Assembly (NCBI GenBank): GCA_024280375.1
Contig: JAJRQF010000107.1
Location: forward strand, 1 to 41,477
Length of the DNA: 41,477 nucleotides
From: Alphaproteobacteria bacterium
GTDB taxonomy: Bacteria; Pseudomonadota; Alphaproteobacteria; Rhizobiales; Rhizobiaceae
Reading direction: 5' to 3'
Shown: positions 34,601 through 41,477 of the stretch, piece after piece
Layout of the letters: the number at the start of each line of letters is the position of its first letter
Position numbering within the stretch: the stretch's first letter is position 1
Position numbers and translations under genes: made by a program
The notes under the pieces: generated by a model
Database searches by the model: none
What the model saw: only the letters and a program-made list of their open reading frames with translations
What the model was told of the DNA's origin: nothing

Positions 34601-35384
34601 GTTTGATCTCTGCAACTTCGCCAAGTGTTACAACACCCTCGCCATTTTGCTTGATCGGAATTGAATAAACATCGCGTGCAGTCTCGACCAATCCCGGCAC
34701 CTTAACATTAAATCGGCCGGTTCCATCATCGAGAAAACCGGCCGGTACAAGCTGGTTATTCTGGGAGAGAGCGGTGAGCAATTCTGTCTGGGTAATGTCG
34801 TAGGATTCGAGCTTCATCAGGTCGAGAACAACCTCCAGAACTTCAGTTCTGTTGCCGGAAAGATTGGCTTCACGAACCGTTGAAACGGATTCAATTTCGT
34901 CCTTTAAGCGGCGGGCAAACCTGTACAAAGTGCGCTCAGGCACCTTGCCGGAAAGGGTTACAACGATTGTCGGAAGCAGGGAAAAACTGGTCTCATTAAT
35001 AATCGGCTCGTCCGCGTCGGCAGGCAGTTGAGACTGTGCCCTGTCAACCTTGTCGCGAATATCAGCGAGTACCTTGTCTTTTTCGGTCTCGATATTGAAT
35101 TCCAATATCACCGCAGCATAGCCCTGACCGGCAATCGCGGTCACTTCTTTCAAGCCATCAAGCCCACGCAAACTGGTTTCCAACGGCCGCACCAGCAGCC
35201 TTTCCGCGTCGCCCGGCGAAATGCCCCGCTGATTAACGGTAACAAAATAAACCGGCACATCAATATCCGGGTTGGCTTCCTTGGGTATGGAAATATAGGA
35301 AAGCACCCCGGCCACGATCATCACGGCCATCATGGTCAGAACCGTTTTGGGACGATTTAAGATATTTTCAAGCGCACCAATCAT
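31686..35384 (-). CDS. RND efflux permease (HAE1-like), 1232 aa
   Basis: A resistance-nodulation-division inner-membrane pump with the usual first helix, large periplasmic loops and paired repeats. It is longer than the roughly 1030-1050 of AcrB. Between the usual helices 6 and 7 there are about 100 extra residues (490-610) with two further hydrophobic stretches, about 497-522 and 551-573, and there is a basic C-terminal tail of about 70 residues. In helix 4 the AcrB aspartate pair is VDG here (D398, G399). In the helix 10 region the lysine position is asparagine (VVNNAIVLID). These variants occur in some RND branches. It starts with ATGA overlap on the adaptor gene. The substrate is unknown. 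Confidence 0.9.
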   Translation of the reverse strand: MIGALENILNRPKTVLTMMAVMIVAGVLSYISIPKEANPDIDVPVYFVTVNQRGISPGDAERLLVRPLETSLRGLDGLKEVTAIAGQGYAAVILEFNIETEKDKVLADIRDKVDRAQSQLPADADEPIINETSFSLLPTIVVTLSGKVPERTLYRFARRLKDEIESVSTVREANLSGNRTEVLEVVLDLMKLESYDITQTELLTALSQNNQLVPAGFLDDGTGRFNVKVPGLVETARDVYSIPIKQNGEGVVTLGEVAEIKRTFQDASNYTRVNGEPAISIKVVKRIGTNIIANNEEVRRVVKEFSKDWPSTIKVNYLLDESSFINEVQGSLQASILTAIALVMIVVVASLGVKSGLMVGLSIPVSFMVGFLILASAGMTMSMMVMFGMVLTVGMLVDGAIVVTEYADRKMAEGMPAVEAYHRSARLMFWPVVSSTATTLAAFLPMLMWPGVPGEFMSYLPIMVIIVLSASLITALIFLPVTGALIGQLSAWMGKNASWLLSGVIGIALVAIVVFVLAYPALNALIGFGLDGVLQTIGGLASEQQINLPVKQIAFVIAVVIALSLAFMLLPLVSRFVRWRQSRPVKVDEVAQMLSSDKKLDISKVPGVLGAYLWVLKKLSGNIFGNIVVIVAIVGLTIGVFGMFGKNNAGVEFFVDEEPDVAIVLVSARGNLSATEIRDLVGEVEAKVLRISGIDNVIMTSSAPGGGSGVGSPLGGIQDKPADVIGELQIELADYCCRPKAAEIFAEIKKQTADLAGMRVEVRKIEGGPPTGKDLRLQIKSTNYDEMVASIVRVRAKVDAMKGLQDLEDSRPLPGIEWQLSVNREEAGRYNAGIAAIGSMVQLVTNGVLIGKYRPDDSDDEVDIRVRLPKEQRTLDQFSQLRLRTQNGQVPLSNFVTRTAEPKVSSITRRDGLYSMSIKANLIRGFEENGKAITPNDKVAELENWLKSEKWPTSVQFRFRGGDEEQKESGAFLQKAAGIALFLMFIILVTQFNSFYQTILTLSTVILAVVGVLIGLMVTGQKFSILMTGTGVVALAGIVVNNAIVLIDTYNRMRSEGVPVRDAVLKTAAQRMRPIMLTTITTILGLVPMALQINMDFFNQTVLIGGITSIWWVQLSTSVISGLAFSTILTLVLIPTMLAMPYNIASAAGVTGRGFAYLFNSPMRAVQYIGKQRASLADERAVRLENEQTEITTPTQPDNADSGEKIVKLAPKSKSSRKQSKGTKPPMAEAAE

Positions 35385-36577
35385 TGTTTGATACCCGCTG
35401 TTTGAACGTGTTCAGTATTTTTGTTGGGTTCCGATAATTCGGCCTTTTTCTGGCTTTCCTGCTGATCAAAAACCACGGCTGAAACCGGCTCCACCAATTC
35501 GCCGGCCGAGACATATTCGTGGCCAAGCGTGATGATACTGGTGCCCGGTTCAATGCCGCTTACCCACATGCCATCTGTTGCCTGTGACAGAATTTTTACC
35601 GGAATAAAAATAACCTTGTTATCGGCCCCTACCCCGCGCAGACCGATTTCGCCTGTATCTGCCAGCGTTAGCCAGGAAGGTTTAACCTTGTAGGCTTGGG
35701 TCGATTCAAGTTTTACAATGCTGGAAGCGGTTACCCCATCGCGCAACAGGCCTTTTTCATTGTCCATCGCAATTTCCACCCGGAATGTGCGGGTTTTCGG
35801 GTCTGCATTTGGTGCGATATAGGTGATTTTTCCCAGCACCTGTTCGCCGGTTACCAGTTGCACGCCGGCCGACATGCCGGTATTTATCCGGGCGATTTCA
35901 CGTTCTGATACCTGACCAATAAACAACATTGGGTTGGCATCAATCAAGGTAACGCAAATTCCTCCGGCGGTGAGATTGTCACCCTTTTCTGCCAGAGGAG
36001 ATGTAACCTCTCCAATCACGGAAGCGCGAACTTCTGTGCGTTTTAAATCCTGTTTGGCCACATCGAGAGATGCAATCGCTGCATCAAGTGCCGAGCGCAA
36101 GGTGCGTAGTTTGGATTTTGTGGTAAAGCCCTTTTCTACAAGTTCACTATTGGCTTCAAAATCAGACTTGGCCTGATGCAGCCTGGCTTCGGCCTGGGCC
36201 AGATTACTTTTTCGAATGCCCTGATCAATCACACATAACAGATCACCTGGCTTTACCTGATCACCCTTGTTGACCACGCGTTTGGTCAAAGTACCACCGG
36301 TCTCTGCACGTATAGTGATCGTTGCATCCGCTTGGGTGCGTCCACGGATAAGCAATTGGGCAAGGCGTGCCTGAGGTTGCAAGGTTGAAACACGCACCTT
36401 AAATGCCGCACTGGAGCGCTTGGCCTCTCGCTCAGCAATTGGTACAGACTTTTGCGCACTGTCAGATTGACCGCCAATAATCAACTCGCCCGTATACATC
36501 CAGCCACCAAGTGCTGCTAAAATTACTGCTGCAACTATGTGAGAACCACGAAGTTTAAACGCCATTTTATTTCTCAT
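35381..36577 (-). CDS. RND efflux periplasmic adaptor (HlyD/MFP family)
   Basis: A 398-residue membrane fusion protein. The N-terminus has one hydrophobic segment (about 10-30) that anchors it or is cleaved. The lipoyl-like domain has GTLTKRVVNKGDQVKPGDLLCVID, and a long coiled-coil hairpin covers AEARLHQAKSDFEAN to DVAKQDLKRTEV. Beta-barrel and membrane-proximal domains follow. It links the RND permease to an outer membrane channel; no such channel gene is in this window. Its stop overlaps the permease start by four bases, so they are co-translated. It lies 66 bp after padR. Another ATG four codons downstream is possible. Confidence 0.9.
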   Translation of the reverse strand: MRNKMAFKLRGSHIVAAVILAALGGWMYTGELIIGGQSDSAQKSVPIAEREAKRSSAAFKVRVSTLQPQARLAQLLIRGRTQADATITIRAETGGTLTKRVVNKGDQVKPGDLLCVIDQGIRKSNLAQAEARLHQAKSDFEANSELVEKGFTTKSKLRTLRSALDAAIASLDVAKQDLKRTEVRASVIGEVTSPLAEKGDNLTAGGICVTLIDANPMLFIGQVSEREIARINTGMSAGVQLVTGEQVLGKITYIAPNADPKTRTFRVEIAMDNEKGLLRDGVTASSIVKLESTQAYKVKPSWLTLADTGEIGLRGVGADNKVIFIPVKILSQATDGMWVSGIEPGTSIITLGHEYVSAGELVEPVSAVVFDQQESQKKAELSEPNKNTEHVQTAGIKQ

Positions 36578-36643
36578 TCTGTATGATGATTTAGCATCAA
36601 TTGTTTTAAGTGCTGCATCCTGGGAAGATGCTGCGGGTTAAAT

Positions 36644-37192
36644 TTATTCTGCGGCAAGTTTGCCGGAATTTTGTGGCTGGGTCATCGCAAGCAATTCATG
36701 CTGGTTGTCTTCCAAAAACTTTAGAGATGCGGAATGAACAGAGCGCCCATAGCGAGAAATCCACTGCAAACCACTATGTTCACACTCTTTTCTAGCGTCA
36801 TCAATCAGCGCCAACTCTTCTTTCAAATAGGCAAACCGCCGGTCTATGGCCGCCTGCAGAGTTTCGCGGTCAACCAGATTGGCATTCATCGCAAGCAGCA
36901 AAAACTCAGACTTGAACAGGTCTTTTTGTGGAGGAATATTGAGAGAATCGCGAAATTCCTGTCGCCCGACCTCGGTGATCGAATAGATTTTGCGCGCCGG
37001 TTTGCCAACTTGCGGCTCCAAGCGGCAGGTCACCATTTTATCGGCTTCCAGTTTATTCAGTGCGGGATAGATCGATCCAAAACTTGCATCAACAAAAAAA
37101 CTGAATTCAGCTTCAGTTGAGAGTTTTCGAATTTCATATCCGGTTGCATCACCCATATAGAGGATTGCCAAACAAAGACTGCGAACGTTCAT
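36644..37192 (-). CDS. PadR family transcriptional regulator
   Basis: A 182-residue winged-helix regulator. The N-terminal domain contains LCLAILYMGDATGYEIRKL and SFGSIYPALNKLEADKMVTCR, typical of PadR. The C-terminal Vir-type helical region (about 90-170) mediates dimer formation. AGGA lies before the ATG at 37192. It is the first gene of padR-adaptor-permease, so it is the likely repressor of the pump. Repeated CATATG-like sites upstream may be its operator. The ligand is unknown. Confidence 0.9.
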   Translation of the reverse strand: MNVRSLCLAILYMGDATGYEIRKLSTEAEFSFFVDASFGSIYPALNKLEADKMVTCRLEPQVGKPARKIYSITEVGRQEFRDSLNIPPQKDLFKSEFLLLAMNANLVDRETLQAAIDRRFAYLKEELALIDDARKECEHSGLQWISRYGRSVHSASLKFLEDNQHELLAMTQPQNSGKLAAE

Positions 37193-37447
37193 AACTTATT
37201 CCTGACCCATTTTGATAACCAGACACCAATTTAACTCTGAAGGCTGGGCATGTATGCATACCGACCCAATTACAAGAAATTGTATAAAACAAGTTTCATA
37301 TGCTCAAAAAACATATGCTACTTATTTATATGGTTACCAAACATATATCGAATAAGCATATAGTACGAGAAAATTATGAATCAAGATGGAAAAATGTAAA
37401 ATAGTGTAAAGTTGCCAATACGAACGGCATTCGGTTTTAGCTGAATC
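37193..37447. promoter_or_regulatory. padR upstream region with CATATG-like repeats
   Basis: This AT-rich region carries a perfect palindrome GTATGCATAC (37252-37261), two direct CATATGCT sites 15 bp apart (37297-37304 and 37312-37319), and related ACATATAT (37341) and GCATATAG (37356) sequences. PadR proteins commonly bind AT-rich ATGT/ACAT-type dyads, so these are candidate operators. No gene is visible. Confidence 0.45.
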
Positions 37448-37718
37448 TAGAGCGTGTCCGTCTTTGACGGTCACACTCTATTTTCATATCGCTCACGGCC
37501 ATTTGGTGCAATTTTGATACTCAAGTTTTGCGCTTCGCCTAGATCAAGTTCGGGCTCAACGTGCGACTTGAGAATGCCCCTGCCTTCCCCTTCGACAAGC
37601 TCAGGAGGAGCGATGCATTCGCATCGGGCTGGTTACGCCCTCAAATCAATTTCATCGATTTGCAATCCGGGCTTCAATCGCAGCCTGACTGTTTCCATGC
37701 AAACATGACACAGTCTAG
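37448..37718 (+). repeat. Dispersed extragenic element, copy D (enlarged)
   Basis: A 271-bp copy. Hairpin 1 pairs AGAGCGTGTCCGTC with GACGGTCACACTCT (two mismatches). After the core GCTCACGGCC an insertion of about 120 bp carries the CTCAAGT/ACTTGAG unit (37520-37572) and a CCCTTCGACAAGCTCAGG-type motif. The middle hairpin CGATGC-ATTC-GCATCG (about 37611-37626) and the terminal hairpin then CTAG are kept. Confidence 0.8.
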
Positions 37719-37772
37719 TGGCCATACGGCGCATTTGCCCCGCTTTACCATACGCCGTACCTCAATAGAAGA

Positions 37773-37934
37773 TTACTCGGAGAAAGATTTCAGCCAACCC
37801 ATTGGTTCAGGCTTGTTTTCCATTCTTCTGTGCAATACCCGCAATTTTGAAATTCGAGTTGTCATTTCAGCCAAATAGGCTTCGTCGCATGATTGAAATT
37901 GCTCATCGGCCAGACGTGTCTGCGGTTCAATCAT
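37773..37934 (-). CDS. Small protein, 53 aa, between two repeat copies
   Basis: A short minus-strand frame that begins MIEPQTRLADEQF and ends PEPMGWLKSFSE. GGAGAAGG (37946-37939 on the minus strand) lies four bases before the ATG, a strong ribosome binding site. The product is charged and probably helical (LAEMTTRISKLRVLHRR), with one cysteine and no signal peptide or membrane segment. I recognise no family. It sits alone between element copies D and E, 16 bp from E, so its promoter must lie in or across E. The good ribosome binding site and gene-like codon use support it; homologues would decide. Confidence 0.6.
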   Translation of the reverse strand: MIEPQTRLADEQFQSCDEAYLAEMTTRISKLRVLHRRMENKPEPMGWLKSFSE

Positions 37935-37949
37935 TGCACCTTCTCCAGT

Positions 37950-38097
37950 AAGAGCGCTTCATTTATGGATTGAAGCACTCTGTTTAAATATTTCGCTCAC
38001 GGCAATTCGTGCTTCGCACGGCCTGCGCTGGCGCGGCACAAAGTGCCGGGCTTCTCTTCGAAGCCTGTCTGTTTCCGTTTAATGTGAAACAGCCTAG
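37950..38097 (+). repeat. Dispersed extragenic element, copy E
   Basis: AGAGCGCTTCA and TGAAGCACTCT form hairpin 1 (37951-37981, one mismatch). GCTCACGGC is at 37994-38002. The middle hairpin is GGCAC-AAA-GTGCC, as in copy A. The last hairpin CTGTTTC/GAAACAG ends in CTAG. The remaining bases to 38190 hold no gene. Confidence 0.8.
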
Positions 38098-38190
38098 TAG
38101 AACCCCTAGCATCTGCGGATTATTTTAAGCAAAGGTAAATTTCGCAATTAAATTGCAAGCATTCTTGCTAATTTATGAATATTGATTGCC

Positions 38191-38913
38191 TCAATCGGCA
38201 AACCGATGTTCTTTGCAAAGATATACCTTGCCATTTTCGGTCGTTTCCACTGACGCCAGTTTGATTAGATCCGGCACAATTGTTTCAGGCAGTGGAACAG
38301 TTTCCGGGTCTTCGCCGGGTGCATAGCGCGCCCGCATGGCGGTTCTTGCAATGGCTGGATCAACCAGATTGGCGCAAATGCTGGTTTGCTCGTTTTCATG
38401 GGCCCAGGTTTTTACCAGGGCTTCAAGGGCTGCTTTGGACGCCGTATAGGGGCCAACAAATGGACGGCAATTATGCACGGCACCCGACGACATAAACAAG
38501 GCGCGGGCCGCATCTGATTTTAACAGTAGTGGCTCCAGCGAACGGATCAGGCGCCAATTGGCCGTCACATTAACCGCCATTACCTCATTCCACACCTTGA
38601 TGTCCAAATGGCTAAGCGGTGTTACAACGCCCAACACACCGGCATTGGCGAGCAGAATATCCAATTTCCCCCATCGCTCATGAATGATGCCGCCAAGCCG
38701 ATCTATTGCGTCATAGTCGGTCAAATCGAAAGGAACCAAAGTGGCTGCGCCGCCAAGCTCCTTGATTTGATCGTCAAGCTCTTCAAGGCCGCCAACGGTT
38801 CGCGCAATGGCAATAACATGCGCCCCTTCTCGGGCAAAACCCAGTGCTGCCTGATAGCCAATTCCGCGTGATGCGCCGGTTACAACTGCTATTCTGCCTT
38901 CAAGTGCGCCCAT
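38191..38913 (-). CDS. Short-chain dehydrogenase/reductase (SDR)
   Basis: A 240-residue classical SDR oxidoreductase. The nucleotide-binding motif is TGASRGIG at 12-19, the NAG motif is NAGVLG at 90-95, the catalytic serine is in MSSGAVH at 141-147, and YTASK holds Y156 and K160. The substrate is not predictable. A longer frame starts inside purF at 38997, but the ATG at 38913 has AGGGGC ahead and the family begins there. It follows purF by 16 bp in the same direction, a linkage also found in relatives, so it is probably co-transcribed. Confidence 0.9.
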   Translation of the reverse strand: MGALEGRIAVVTGASRGIGYQAALGFAREGAHVIAIARTVGGLEELDDQIKELGGAATLVPFDLTDYDAIDRLGGIIHERWGKLDILLANAGVLGVVTPLSHLDIKVWNEVMAVNVTANWRLIRSLEPLLLKSDAARALFMSSGAVHNCRPFVGPYTASKAALEALVKTWAHENEQTSICANLVDPAIARTAMRARYAPGEDPETVPLPETIVPDLIKLASVETTENGKVYLCKEHRFAD

Positions 38914-38929
38914 TAATTTGCCCCTAATA

Positions 38930-40450
38930 TTATGCTGCCCCGGAATGAATGGGTTCTGCCAAAAGTGATAATTGCCGGACATTGTCCTTGTTATCAATAT
39001 CGGTCAGTACGGTTGGATACTCACCGGTAAAACAGGCATCGCAAAATTGCGGCATATCATTATTACGCGCGGTTTCAATTGCTGCCCTGTACAATCCATC
39101 AATTGAAATAAATGCAAGACTATCGACCTTGATAAACTCAGCCATTTCCTCAACCGTCATTCGGGAGGCCAGCAATTTCTGTTTTTCCGGTGTATCAACG
39201 CCGTAATAGCAAGATGACATAGTTGGCGGACTGGCAACCCGCATATGCACTTCACGCGCTCCAGCATCGCGCACCATCTGCACGATTTTCTGGCTGGTAG
39301 TTCCGCGCACGATGGAATCATCAACCAGAACAATGCTCTTACCTTCGATCAGTTTACGGTTGGCATTATGCTTCAGCTTCACGCCCATGTGGCGAATATT
39401 ATCGTTGGGGGCGATAAATGTGCGGCCGACATAGTGATTTCGAATAATGCCAAGCTCAAACGGCAAATTGGCTCCTTGCGCAAACCCTATAGCAGCGGGT
39501 GTTCCAGAATCCGGTACAGGTACAACCATATCAGCATCAACCGGGCTTTCCCTGGCAAGTTCCTCACCGATCCGTTTGCGCACTGCATAGATGTTTTCGC
39601 CCTGAACGTATGAATCCGGTCGGGCAAAATAGACATATTCAAACACGCAGAACCTTGGTTCTTTGCGGTCAAACGGAAACAGGCTTTCAATGCCATTATT
39701 GGTGATAATCACCAGTTCTCCGGGCTCAATATCACGCACATGGCGCGCACCGATAATATCCAGCGCGCAGGTTTCAGAGGCCAGAACATAGGATCCATCG
39801 AGATCGCCCAGCACCAATGGGCGAACACCGAGCGCATCTCGGCAGCCAATCAGCTTTTTCTCAGAGATACCAACAAGCGAAAATGCGCCTTCCAAATGGC
39901 CAAGCGCATCAATTAGACGGTCGGTAAAATTCTTGCCATCACTCATGGCAATCAAATGCAATATGACTTCCGTATCCGATGTGGAATGAAATATGGCACC
40001 GCGCTTTTGCAAATCACGCTGCAGGGTATGGGCATTGGTGAGGTTGCCATTGTGGGCAACGGCAAATCCACCACCGGAAAATTCTGCAAAGAATGGCTGA
40101 ATGTTGCGCATTTCATCGGCACCGGTGGTTGAATATCGGGTATGGCCAATCCCGTGGCTACCGGGCAGTCGCTTGATCACATTGGGTTTGGTGAAGGTGT
40201 CGCCAATGAGGCCCATGTGCTTTTCAGAATGGAACTGTGATCCGTCAAAGGTAACGATGCCAGCAGCTTCCTGCCCACGATGTTGTAACGAATGAAGCCC
40301 TAAGGTGGTTAGTGCTGCTGCATCGTCATGATCTGCGATACCAAATACACCGCATTCCTCACGCAGCTTGTCACCAAAAATATCTATATCCCAGTCACCA
40401 GAGGCTGTACTCCCAGCATTCGCATTCGAAGAGGGTTCAGAATTATCCAT
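38930..40450 (-). CDS. purF: Amidophosphoribosyltransferase
   Basis: PurF, 506 residues, makes phosphoribosylamine from PRPP and glutamine, the first step of purine synthesis. A propeptide of 32 residues precedes the nucleophile C33 in EECGVFG, which is released by self-processing. The glutaminase domain has LQHRGQEAAGIV and GHTRYST. The PRPP-binding loop is VLVDDSIVRGTTS, and VHMRVASPP is also typical. The ATG at 40450 starts MDNSE; an in-frame TTG at 40459 is possible. It lies 44 bp after the cvpA stop. Confidence 0.97.
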   Translation of the reverse strand: MDNSEPSSNANAGSTASGDWDIDIFGDKLREECGVFGIADHDDAAALTTLGLHSLQHRGQEAAGIVTFDGSQFHSEKHMGLIGDTFTKPNVIKRLPGSHGIGHTRYSTTGADEMRNIQPFFAEFSGGGFAVAHNGNLTNAHTLQRDLQKRGAIFHSTSDTEVILHLIAMSDGKNFTDRLIDALGHLEGAFSLVGISEKKLIGCRDALGVRPLVLGDLDGSYVLASETCALDIIGARHVRDIEPGELVIITNNGIESLFPFDRKEPRFCVFEYVYFARPDSYVQGENIYAVRKRIGEELARESPVDADMVVPVPDSGTPAAIGFAQGANLPFELGIIRNHYVGRTFIAPNDNIRHMGVKLKHNANRKLIEGKSIVLVDDSIVRGTTSQKIVQMVRDAGAREVHMRVASPPTMSSCYYGVDTPEKQKLLASRMTVEEMAEFIKVDSLAFISIDGLYRAAIETARNNDMPQFCDACFTGEYPTVLTDIDNKDNVRQLSLLAEPIHSGAA

Positions 40451-40494
40451 TGTCAGCAATCTCAGCTAGAGGGGATTTTGAACGTATAACGCGA

Positions 40495-41058
40495 CTAAAT
40501 TTTCTTCTCGCTATCGCTCTCACCTTCGGGTTTCGAGGACGGTTTGAGGCGATCAAGAATGGAACTTTGCGGGTCTTCCGGCAAAAGCGCCACAATACGC
40601 TCGCCAATTGTTTCCAGCATCGGCTTTGATTTTGCCTCAGCTACCCATTTTGGCTGCTCATCCGGCACCAGCCAGTTGAAAAACAACATGGCCACGGTCA
40701 CCAGCAACATGCCGCGCACAGCGCCAAATACGAAGCCCAATGTGCGATCCAGTGCACCGATCCGGCTATCAATAATAAAATCAGCGATTTTCATGGTGAT
40801 GACGCTGACAACAATCAGCGTGATCAAAAATACGGATGCGGCGGCAACAATGTTTGCTACCGTGATGTTCGCAGCAAGATCGGGCATATATTCCTGCACA
40901 AAGGGGGTTACCTTTTTGTACAAATAAAATGCAGCAGCTGCGGCTGCAATCCAGGATACGATCGACAAAACTTCGCGGGAAAAACCGCGTATCATTGCCA
41001 ATACTGCCGAAACCAGCATTATTCCAAGTAAAATTCCATCGAGAAGAGTGATCGGCAT
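40495..41058 (-). CDS. cvpA: CvpA family membrane protein
   Basis: A 187-residue inner membrane protein of the CvpA family with four hydrophobic helices (about 5-25, 30-47, 64-88 and 103-123). The opening LLDGILLGIMLVSAVLAMIRGFSREVLSIVSW is the family's signature region. The C-terminal tail is soluble and charged. CvpA was named for colicin V production, but its common role is in envelope function and it is often next to purF, as here. GGAGACG precedes the ATG. Co-transcription with purF is likely. Confidence 0.92.
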   Translation of the reverse strand: MPITLLDGILLGIMLVSAVLAMIRGFSREVLSIVSWIAAAAAAFYLYKKVTPFVQEYMPDLAANITVANIVAAASVFLITLIVVSVITMKIADFIIDSRIGALDRTLGFVFGAVRGMLLVTVAMLFFNWLVPDEQPKWVAEAKSKPMLETIGERIVALLPEDPQSSILDRLKPSSKPEGESDSEKKI

Positions 41059-41178
41059 GCCGTTCGTCTCCGTTGTTTATGCCCCAGGGGCGTTTGACTT
41101 ACAGTTGCCACGGTTGAAAATTCATTTCAACCGGCAACCCTTTAATTGTGTGCATGCCGGATACTTATAACCAGCAAA

Positions 41179-41477
41179 TCAACCTTTTGATTTGTTCCCG
41201 CCGGCAAGTTGCGCAACAAGTTCACGTAATTCTTCAATTTCGTTCAATTCAAGGCCCGCAACGGAACTGGCTTTTCCGGCCCGCTTGGAAAGTGACGCCC
41301 GGCCAAAGCCCAGTTTTTGCGCTTCCTTCAACCTTGCATCGGCCTGCGTCACCGGCCTTACGGTTCCTGAAAGACTGATTTCGCCGAAATAAACACTATT
41401 GTCAGGAAGGGCAACCCCGGTAAGAGAAGAAACAAGGGCTGCCGCCACCGCCAAATCTGCGGCGGGTTCGCTTACCC
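41179..41477 (-). CDS. radA: DNA repair protein RadA, C-terminal part
   Basis: The 3' end of radA, cut by the window edge; the frame is open to the last base. The 99 visible residues are the end of the Lon-protease-like domain: VSEPAADLAVAAALVSSLTG, VALPDNSVYFGEISLSGTVRPV and the QADARLKEAQKLGFGRASLSK segment, all family hallmarks. RadA processes recombination intermediates. It is upstream of cvpA in the same direction, separated by 120 bp with no gene. Confidence 0.93.
   Translation of the reverse strand, partial: VSEPAADLAVAAALVSSLTGVALPDNSVYFGEISLSGTVRPVTQADARLKEAQKLGFGRASLSKRAGKASSVAGLELNEIEELRELVAQLAGGNKSKG

Noticed and set aside
37454-37708. An 84-codon plus-strand frame inside element D
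   Set aside because: It coincides with the repeat element and its hairpins and has no ribosome binding site.

Overview
The window looks like core chromosome of an alphaproteobacterium of the order Hyphomicrobiales (Rhizobiales). The evidence is gene content and order seen in that group: an F0 ATP synthase operon (atpI-atpB-atpE-b'-b) split from F1; rpsF-rpsR-DUF2232-rplI; psd-pssA next to an Atm1-type ABC exporter; cvpA-purF-SDR beside radA; an RnhB N-terminus of Brucella type; and a PA0069-type radical SAM gene. No tRNA, rRNA, CRISPR array, prophage or transposase gene was seen. The assignment rests on recognising families by eye, not on a search.

Layout. Positions 1-6.5 kb carry a small unknown gene, polyprenyl diphosphate synthase, a DUF2007 protein, a tRNA1(Val)-type N6-adenine methyltransferase, a secreted TPR protein, ispE and moaB. 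Positions 6.7-11.5 kb carry a radical SAM protein, rnhB, and the F0 operon on the minus strand, which ends in an intrinsic terminator touching the rnhB stop codon. Positions 11.7-16.5 kb are minus-strand: a cell wall hydrolase, a 580-bp gene-free repeat cluster, der, a YfgM-like TPR protein and an NnrU-like membrane protein. Positions 16.6-20.2 kb hold a DksA/TraR zinc-finger protein, an ArsR-SRPBCC pair, a DUF2975-HTH-lipoprotein operon and an outer membrane barrel. Positions 20.2-25.2 kb hold a large unrecognised exported protein and the S6/S18/L9 ribosomal operon with a structured leader.

Positions 25.4-29.6 kb hold a secreted cysteine-rich protein built from ten 21-residue tandem repeats followed by a peptidoglycan-binding-like domain. 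It is divergent from a cysteine-rich ArsR regulator and an Atm1-type ABC exporter. Positions 29.9-31.5 kb are the phosphatidylethanolamine pathway (psd, pssA). Positions 31.7-37.2 kb form a padR-adaptor-RND efflux operon whose permease appears to carry an extra membrane segment pair. The right end has a 53-codon small gene between two repeat copies, then (minus strand) radA, cvpA, purF and an SDR.

The signal that ordinary gene annotation misses is a dispersed family of about 149-bp extragenic elements: five good copies (A-E), one degenerate copy (F) and fragments. Each is built of successive hairpins. The middle stem changes sequence between copies while staying paired, and both edges carry an in-frame-capable TAG. 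At two genes (moaB and the cysteine-repeat gene) the stop codon lies at the element edge. A second, 43-bp hairpin family is found inside two of these elements at the same point, and one copy is nested inside another.
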